21,302 nucleotides of DNA from Coemansia sp. RSA 1804. Lineage: Eukaryota; Kickxellomycota; Kickxellomycetes; Kickxellales; Kickxellaceae. Position numbers and translations under genes: made by a program. Position 1 is the stretch's first letter. The number at the start of each line of letters is the position of its first letter. A model generated the notes under the pieces. It was not told the DNA's origin and did no database searches. It saw only the letters and a list, made by a program, of their open reading frames with translations. Below are positions 15,793 through 21,302 of this stretch, in pieces. The stretch lies in assembly GCA_027578815.1 (NCBI GenBank), contig JANBTH010000310.1:1-21302 (forward strand), in the 5' to 3' direction.

Positions 15793-16113
15793 CTAGTCCT
15801 TGGGTTCTTGTTTGCCAGTTGATGCGTTAGGAAGCTTGGGTGCACCCGCAAGGTTTCCGACAAGATACGCAGCGTCAACGCCGCCTTCTTTAAATGTCTT
15901 TCTTTTTTCTTCGCCAAGAACAAGCCGTCTAAACACGATATTCGAGAATACGACTACCAACGGAATCGTGACAATAATAACCGTCCAGCATAACCGGCGC
16001 CTAGACATGCCTAGAAGCTTGTCTTTGGGAAGCCTGTCCAAACGCGGAAGGTCCTGATTGCCAAACTTCAAGCCTTTTCTCCGCATCGAAAGGAGGGGTC
16101 TTGTGAATATCAT
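15793..16113 (-). CDS. Small single-pass membrane protein, possibly mitochondrial
   Basis: This is a 106-residue protein I do not recognise. The N-terminal 40 residues are strongly basic (MIFTRPLLSMRRK, then RLDRLPKDKLL) with few acids, suiting a mitochondrial leader or a positive-inside flank. One transmembrane segment follows at about 43-61 (CWTVIIVTIPLVVVFSNIVF), then RRLVLGEEKRKTFKEGG and a polar tail. A second in-frame ATG is at 16086 (MRRKGLKFGNQ). Size and layout resemble small inner-membrane assembly factors, but no signature such as twin CX9C is present, so no function is assigned. It lies downstream of RPS3 on the same strand. Confidence 0.6.
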   Translation of the reverse strand: MIFTRPLLSMRRKGLKFGNQDLPRLDRLPKDKLLGMSRRRLCWTVIIVTIPLVVVFSNIVFRRLVLGEEKRKTFKEGGVDAAYLVGNLAGAPKLPNASTGKQEPKD

Positions 16114-16470
16114 CGTTGTTTTGTACTTGTTTATCTGCCGCTTGGAGCTCAGGTGGAAATGAGATTACTATTAGTATATGCTCCAACAAGACAAGATGCA
16201 AAACGTAGAAAATGAGTATCGCTAAGTAATAATTGAGATGCCAATTGAGAGATAGAGAGAAGAGAGCATAAACATTTCCACTTGACAGAGAAAAAAAATA
16301 GCAACACTGCTTTACGCAGATTGATGTGGCTGATAAGCAAGAGCAAACGGATCTAATCACACAGTCGCAAAACAAGGTTCCAAAAGATAATCTTTTTATT
16401 TAGGCTCAAAATATAGAAAGGTGAGGGAGGAAAATGACGATTGTCGTGGCCCGATACATGCAACCACATT
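16114..16470. other. Intergenic region between RPS3 and the small membrane-protein gene
   Basis: These 357 bases are the 3' flank of RPS3 and the promoter of the 106-residue protein, both on the minus strand. The minus strand is T- and pyrimidine-rich around 16290-16305. An open frame crosses it but has no motif and looks accidental. Confidence 0.4.
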
Positions 16471-17208
16471 TTAGAAAGCCTCGGTAGGAGCAGCGGCTGC
16501 TTCGGGAGCACCAGCAGCATCAGCCGCAGGAGCAGCGGGCTCAGCGGCAATCTTGGATTCGGAGACAGGGGCATCGACCGAAACCTCGTCCTTGCCATCG
16601 TTGTCAAGAATGGTGATGACATCGGGCAGAGGGTTCTTGGGGCCAACACGGCCAGTGGGGTCGTGGTCGAGCATGATCTTGACCTTGATGCCCAGCACAC
16701 CCTGCTTCATCTCGACGTGGCGGACGGCAGAGTCAATGAACTCCTTGGCGGGGTTACCGGAGTGAAGCATGAAGCCCTCGCTGAACTTCATGGCCTTGGC
16801 ACGAGCAGCACGCAGCTTGCCCGAGACAATGACTTCGCAACCCTTGGCGCCCGACTCCATAACGTAGCGGACAACAGAGTAGGCGGCGCGGCGCACAGCA
16901 AGACCCTGGAGAAGCTTGAACTTGAGAGACTCGCACTGGGAAACAGCGCTCAGACCACGAGCGGCAACCTTCTCAGCATAGAGCTCGACGGTGCCGTCGG
17001 GGAAGTTGAAGCGCTTCTGCACAAGCGAGGTGAGCTCGCGGATGCGACGGCCCTTGACACCAAGGATGTCCTGGGTGTGGTTGGCACGGATAATGATCTC
17101 AGTGCAAGCGGGGGTAACACGGACCTCGCAGCCCGAGTAGCCCTCGGCAGCCAGCTCGCGCTGGAAGAACTCGTTAAGCTCAGCGTAGAAGACGCCGTCA
17201 GCCACAAA
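16471..17208 (-). CDS. RPS3: 40S ribosomal protein S3 (uS3), main exon
   Basis: RPS3 is a small-subunit ribosomal protein at the mRNA entry channel. This exon encodes 245 residues starting FVADGVFYAELNEFF and is a near end-to-end match to eukaryotic uS3. It has the KH domain with its GVKG loop followed by RRIREL, then VQKRF, VELYAEKV, RGLSAV, ESGAKGCEV, SGKLR, RAKAMKF, HSG and GVLGIKVKIM, then GPKNPLPD. It finishes with an Ala/Pro-rich tail ending PTEAF. The exon has no ATG start: it follows a TAG acceptor (17209-17211), and the next in-frame codons upstream are TAG and GTG. The human and yeast proteins have an N-terminal SKKRK just before the equivalent of FVADG, so about 7-10 residues must come from an upstream exon. 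The best candidate is at 18131-18151. Codon choice is strongly C/G-ending (GCC, AAG, CTC), as in highly expressed genes. Confidence 0.96.
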   Translation of the reverse strand, partial: FVADGVFYAELNEFFQRELAAEGYSGCEVRVTPACTEIIIRANHTQDILGVKGRRIRELTSLVQKRFNFPDGTVELYAEKVAARGLSAVSQCESLKFKLLQGLAVRRAAYSVVRYVMESGAKGCEVIVSGKLRAARAKAMKFSEGFMLHSGNPAKEFIDSAVRHVEMKQGVLGIKVKIMLDHDPTGRVGPKNPLPDVITILDNDGKDEVSVDAPVSESKIAAEPAAPAADAAGAPEAAAAPTEAF

Positions 17209-18130
17209 CTACACGAATCAAAATACAAAAAGGCGTATACGACAGCATATCGTAGAATCAAGTGCATCAAGATGCAATAAGAAGCATGCGTATTAGTAAA
17301 GAACGAGGTCTGGATATTTGACACAGAAAATGAATCAGGAGATCCATCGACTCGTGCTGGTTGATACAAGATCGCTCGGTAGCAGTGGATTGTCGGGTAT
17401 TGGCAGCTGATGGGACAAGTCTGTTGAGGATTCCAGGGATATCGTGTGTAGAAAAGATAGTAAGACTTGCATACATTGGTCTCAGACCTAACAAGAGTCA
17501 AGCTTAAGACATTGGCAGACTATGTGAATACGCAGGTCATATCCACTGCAGATATTCAACAATGAGGTGCGGCGGTTATTGGCAATTTGCGCTCAGAAAC
17601 AAATCCTATTCATTGTACCAGCCGAGCAAGTGGGTCCGTCAGAAGTTATGTTAACTGCAGCCCAACTAAATTCGGAGGAACTCAAATAAGAGGTGCCAGA
17701 TGCAACGAGTAATCATCATGGCAAATGCCACCGCCGCCTCTGCTTCAAACGAATTTGCTATGGTTTCTAACCGCAAATAACTTAAAACAAGCAGAGCCCC
17801 TTCCACCGCAGCTTATGAGAAGCAAGGCATAAGCTAAGAACGCCAGTTGCCAAACACCGAAATTGGCGAATTCTGGCAAGTTCCCTCAACTACATGCTAC
17901 ATTCAACAAGAAGCTGCGTGTTTTGTACAGGGTGCATCCGCATCACCAGGATTCGTGGGTGGGGTGTTGAGTCGAATCCAACACACGCAATAGACCTAAT
18001 CCATTTATCGCATCCATCCCTCTTTACTGAAAATCAGGCTAGTCGCATCAATCCGCCAAAACCCTTCGCATCCATCGCGCTACCTCACGGTCGTAACATC
18101 TGTGTAGAATACTATAAAAGCGATATTTGC
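17209..18130 (-). other. Putative long first intron of RPS3 (922 nt), GC-AG type
   Basis: The acceptor is firm: a T-rich stretch then GTGTAG at 17209, directly before the conserved FVADG. The donor is proposed at 18130 as AAG|GCAAAT, which fits the AG|GCAAGT consensus of GC-AG introns. I found no GT donor preceded by Lys codons between 17209 and 18538. Long 5' introns are frequent in fungal ribosomal protein genes. Apart from a possible box C/D RNA, the interval has no convincing gene; its open frames are short. Confidence 0.5.
17634..17725 (-). ncRNA. Possible box C/D snoRNA inside the RPS3 intron
   Basis: On the minus strand a perfect RUGAUGA C box (ATGATGA, 17719-17713) is followed 70 bases later by a CTGA D box (17642-17639), a normal spacing. 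Ribosomal protein introns often host such RNAs, and animal RPS3 introns carry U15. Against it, the flanking terminal stem is only about two base pairs, and I recognise no rRNA target in the 10-14 bases before the D box. Confidence 0.15.
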
Positions 18131-18151
18131 CTTCTGCTTCTTGGACACCAT
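18131..18151 (-). CDS. RPS3: Putative RPS3 micro-exon 1 (seven codons)
   Basis: The minus strand reads MVSKKQK from an ATG in strong context (ACCATGG) at 18151 and ends exactly on AAG before GCAAAT. Joined in phase 0 to the main exon it gives SKKQKFVADG, matching the SKKRKFVADG or SKKRKLVADG N-terminus of eukaryotic uS3. The joined protein is 252 residues (human 243, yeast 240). The non-GT donor keeps confidence moderate. If it is correct, RPS3 and NAR1 are divergent neighbours. Confidence 0.5.
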
Positions 18152-18538
18152 GGTTATAATATGTTAGTTGCAGAGAAAAGAGGATGAACTAGGGTGCTTC
18201 GTGGGAGATGGCACTCTTTTCTTGCTCTCTGGCCATTTGGGTCCTTGGCTTTAAATTTTTGGCTGTGTTTTCATTTAGTGGAGCATTTAACGTGATTAAA
18301 GAAAAAGGCTTGCTGCCTGTTAATCAGAATATTGGGATTAGTGTGATCAGCAAACAACCAATGATTTTCTATCTCATCGCCGATTTGTAATCACCGACTT
18401 TCCTTTTCCTCTTTTGGGGGAATAAGAATGGCTCAAAGAAAGGAGCGATGCGTTTTCCAGGGGTTTGCTTTCTTTTCACTTTGCTCAACAAGTATATTCA
18501 TTATTTATACATTCAATTAAGCCAATTACAGAACTAAA
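18152..18538. promoter_or_regulatory. Probable bidirectional promoter of RPS3 and NAR1
   Basis: This 387-bp region lies between the proposed RPS3 ATG (minus) and the NAR1 ATG (plus). It contains T-rich and A-rich patches, a CTTTTGGGGGAATAAG stretch at 18411-18426, and TATTTATA at 18502-18509, only 30 bases before the NAR1 ATG. The short open frame at 18208-18390 has a hydrophobic start but no recognised motif, and I treat it as accidental. Confidence 0.4.
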
Positions 18539-20071
18539 ATGGCGTTTTCTGGTGGAATTCGACTCACTGACCTCAACGACTATATCACGCCTGGCCAGGA
18601 ATGCATAAAACCAGTCAAGGCCAACAAGTCAGGACAGCAAGCAGATGGATCAACGATCAGAGTGGGGCAGGAGGGCGACTACTACGAGGTAACCAAGGAT
18701 GGAGAAGAGACAAAGCTGGAAAAGGCCAGCATCACGCTGAACGACTGTCTTGCGTGCAGCGGGTGCGTGACATCGGCAGAAACGGTTCTTATAACCATGC
18801 AGTCCCACCATGAACTGCTTTCTGTGCTTGATGAAAACCGCCAGCTGCACGAGAGCGGCAACGGAGAGAAAGTTAAATATGTCGTGGTTACCGTTGCGCC
18901 CCAGGTGGTAGCCTCTCTTTCGCTCAAATACCAGCTTTCTCCGCTCAGTGTGACCAAGCGAATGACATCAACACTTAAGGCAATGGGCGTATCTCAGGTG
19001 GTAGATTCGGCGTTTTCGCGTGATCTTACGTTGGCAGAGTCCGCGCGTGAGTTTGTAGAACGATTTAGAAAAAGCGAGGGCAAGCTTCACGGCGAGCAGA
19101 GTGGTGCCTTGCCAATGTTAGCCAGCTGGTGCCCGGGATGGGTATGCTATGCGGAAAAGACGCACGCTGAGGTTCTTCCCTGGATGAGCACAACAAAGTC
19201 ACCGCAGCAGGCGATGGGATCGGTTGTCAAGGATTATCTGGCTAAGAAACTACAGCTAACTCCAGACAGGATCTACCACGTTGCGGTTATGATGTGCTAT
19301 GACAAGAAGCTTGAGGCGTCGAGGAACGACTTTTACAACGACATATACCGGACACGCGACGTGGATTGTGTGATAACGACCGGCGAGTTTGATCGGCTGC
19401 TTTCAGAGACTGCGACATCGCTTAGCACGGCATCTGAAGCGCCATTGGACTCGCTGTTCAAAGTGCAAGAGCCTGGTCAGGAGCACCTGTATTCCAGCGC
19501 AGGCACATCTGCAGGCGGCGGTCTGGAGTATATCCTTTCCTACGCGGCCCATGAGCTGTTTGGCATTGTCATTTCTTCCGAAGAGGCTGCAAAGGCGGGA
19601 CTTGGTGAAATGCAGCATCCGCTTTTGCAGGCCAAGGCAGTGCGTAACCAGGCGGATCATCGTGAGATTACGCTGCTTGATCCCAACACGAAGCAGCCTC
19701 TGCTGGTGTTTGCAACCGTCTACGGCTTCCGGCACCTGCAGAACCTTGTCCGCAAACTCAAATCAGGACGCTCGGTCTACCACTATGTAGAGGTTGCCGC
19801 GTGCCCCAGCGCATGCTCTAACGGCGGAGGACAGATACAGCCCGATGACCCCAGTCCTGCAGCTAAAAAGAAGTGGGTGGCAGAGACTGAGCGCATATAT
19901 AGAACGGCTGCTGACGAGTTCCAGCTTCCAGAGAAGAATGACATGCTTGGCAAGCTGATCTACGACTGGTTTGGCACCGAAGGACTTGACTCGGCTGCTG
20001 CACGGCAGATACTGCACACAGAGTTTCATGGTGTTGCAGCTGAGGTGAACCCGCTCGGGGTGAGCTGGTGA
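18539..20071 (+). CDS. NAR1: Cytosolic Fe-S cluster assembly factor NAR1 (iron-only hydrogenase-like)
   Basis: NAR1 (CIAO3/NARFL in animals) links the early cytosolic Fe-S scaffold to the targeting complex that loads clusters onto nuclear and cytosolic proteins. The 510 residues keep all eight expected cluster cysteines. The N-terminal [4Fe-4S] site has Cys22 and the CLACSGC motif (Cys70, 73, 76). The C-terminal cluster has Cys198 in WCPGW, Cys253 in MMCYDKK, and Cys422 and Cys426 in ACPSACSNGGGQ. Yeast Nar1 (491 residues) shows the same order and spacing. The fold is that of Fe-only hydrogenase without a catalytic H-cluster. The C-terminus is VSW, keeping the terminal aromatic residue linked to binding of the cytosolic targeting complex. 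The ATG at 18539 directly opens the conserved SGGIRLTDLNDYI start. No introns are present. Confidence 0.96.
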   Translation: MAFSGGIRLTDLNDYITPGQECIKPVKANKSGQQADGSTIRVGQEGDYYEVTKDGEETKLEKASITLNDCLACSGCVTSAETVLITMQSHHELLSVLDENRQLHESGNGEKVKYVVVTVAPQVVASLSLKYQLSPLSVTKRMTSTLKAMGVSQVVDSAFSRDLTLAESAREFVERFRKSEGKLHGEQSGALPMLASWCPGWVCYAEKTHAEVLPWMSTTKSPQQAMGSVVKDYLAKKLQLTPDRIYHVAVMMCYDKKLEASRNDFYNDIYRTRDVDCVITTGEFDRLLSETATSLSTASEAPLDSLFKVQEPGQEHLYSSAGTSAGGGLEYILSYAAHELFGIVISSEEAAKAGLGEMQHPLLQAKAVRNQADHREITLLDPNTKQPLLVFATVYGFRHLQNLVRKLKSGRSVYHYVEVAACPSACSNGGGQIQPDDPSPAAKKKWVAETERIYRTAADEFQLPEKNDMLGKLIYDWFGTEGLDSAAARQILHTEFHGVAAEVNPLGVSW

Positions 20072-21302
20072 GAACGCTGCAATGGCTTTGGTGTTCAATG
20101 CATGAGATCACTTGCTTCATCCCGCAGTGAATGGAGCATGTGTTATTTGTTTTCTTTGTGTAGTTTTAAGAGCAGATTGTAAAAGTTTACAGCAAATATG
20201 TGCAACAGAATAATAGAGGCTTAAGAGCAGGAGCCATGTGCTGTTCTACTTGATATATTGTTCTGTGCACGCGAGCAAGCAAGAAGGCACCACACGTGCG
20301 CTTTGGCCACATTCTGCATGTTCACAGAAAATGCGAAAGAGTAGAAGCTGTCTTATCTGAGCCCATCTGTAGGCTCTGTAGCTTGAGAACGAAAGGGACA
20401 ATTAAAACAAAAAGGCTGTGAAGAGGCTTTTGCGAGTCTGGCTCTGGAACACATCGCAGCATGTGGAGAATTGAAAGATTGCATTTCTGCTTTTCATTCT
20501 CTGCCAAAAAAGACAACCAAGCAATCGCCACAATCCCCCAACCGTGTGGCCCTCAAACATACTGCCATGCCTTTTTTAAAGGGGGAAGAGGTCACAGATG
20601 CGGGCCATCGATAAGAAAAACAGGGGGGAAACGCAAGCCTGGGCCAAGCCAGGATTTCCATCGGATAGAGCTTGTGAATTAAAAAAAAAGTACGAGTCAC
20701 CACCACCATCAACCGCAACTGTACAGATGATGTGTGTCTGATGTTGCTCACTCAAGTCCAGTCAAGCCACCGCGCTTCATCCGCTTTCCTGCAAGTGTCG
20801 GAAGTGCAAGAAAAACATTGTATCTGGAAACACCAGAGATATGCGCCAGCTACGTTTTTTCACCTCTTTTTTTTATAGCTCATACGCCTCGAGCCCAGTG
20901 ATCCGATCTGCGCAAATATGTTGGTCGTCTTTTTAAGCTGATGTATCGGAGAAAAAAACAAATGGGGGGAGCTGGAGAACAACTCGGCCAAGATCGATAA
21001 CGGCGAAAATGCTCAGACGACACGCTAGCCCTCCATTTGTATTTTTAGAAATATCTGGTTGTTTATCCATCCAATAGTAGTGACCTGGACGATGTTGTCT
21101 CAGCATGGTCCATTCATTACTTTTCTGCTTCTCCTTTATATTGTCATATGCATTCTTTACAGGAAATAGTGGCAGCAGAAATATACATCGCGCAAGAAAG
21201 AAAGGGGGGAGCTATGTGTGGTAAAAAGACAGTGCGCCTTTGTCACAGATTGTTTTTGATTTCGACATCCAGTTGACAAATTGCTCTATTATTGCCAGCC
21301 AT
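20072..21302. other. Right-edge region without a supported gene
   Basis: These 1,231 bases follow NAR1. The first part should be its 3' flank. No ORF here shows a motif. G-runs are frequent from 20580 on (20580-20586, 20623-20628, 20964-20969, 21204-21209), and GGGGGGAGCT occurs twice exactly 240 bp apart (20964 and 21204). AGGGG-like runs resemble fungal stress-response elements, so this may be the promoter of a gene beyond the right edge. The last three bases read ATG on the minus strand and open a 19-codon frame ending at 21243, which is too short to judge. Confidence 0.4.

Noticed and set aside
16950..17501. 183-codon minus-strand ORF overlapping the RPS3 exon end and intron
   Set aside because: It is in a different frame from uS3, over a region whose correct frame is certain. 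The upstream part lies in the RPS3 intron and has no motif.
17962..17991. T-arm-like sequence around GAGTCGAATCC flanked by GTGTTG and CAACAC
   Set aside because: The loop lacks the TTC of a T-loop, and no acceptor stem, D-arm or anticodon arm can be found around it.

Overview
The window looks like nuclear DNA of a fungus. Intact eukaryotic housekeeping genes (ribosomal protein uS3, the cytosolic Fe-S assembly factor NAR1, the exosome cofactor MPP6, an NGL2-type exonuclease) sit about 0.2-1.2 kb apart with few, mostly short, introns. Between them lie genes for long, low-complexity secreted proteins of the kind seen in fungal cell walls. An early-diverging, intron-poor fungus (Kickxellomycotina-like, e.g. 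Coemansia relatives) is my best guess, but it rests on general style and not on a diagnostic marker.

Layout. 1-695: no gene I can support. 696-1316 (-): MPP6 in two exons. 1789-3477 (+): malonyl-CoA decarboxylase with a possible mitochondrial leader and a C-terminal peroxisomal signal. 3659-4966 (+): NGL2/CCR4-type exonuclease. 5222-6457 (+): nicotinate phosphoribosyltransferase. 6458-7244: AT-rich intergenic DNA. 7245-8807 (+): secreted protein with PY tetrapeptide repeats and a 27-cysteine Thr/Val-rich region. 9030-11681 (-) and 12770-15109 (-): two more long secreted low-complexity proteins, separated by 1.1 kb holding one orphan ORF (12340-12597, -). 15793-16113 (-): small single-pass membrane protein. 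16471-17208 (-): main exon of ribosomal protein S3/uS3; its first exon is probably a seven-codon micro-exon at 18131-18151 behind an intron of about 0.9 kb. 18539-20071 (+): NAR1. 20072-21302: no recognisable gene.

How the genes relate. The housekeeping genes cover RNA processing (MPP6 and the NGL2-like nuclease both act around rRNA and exosome maturation), acyl-CoA and NAD metabolism, translation and Fe-S assembly. Nothing suggests a single operon-like pathway, as expected in a eukaryote. The 7.2-15.1 kb stretch is the accessory part: three consecutive secreted proteins, unlike one another in sequence but alike in design (signal peptide, low-complexity repeats, no recognised catalytic domain). 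I found no convincing mobile element, tRNA, rRNA or CRISPR array. Several tempting start codons are not ATG (TTG or GTG), and I moved those starts to in-frame ATGs or splice sites.
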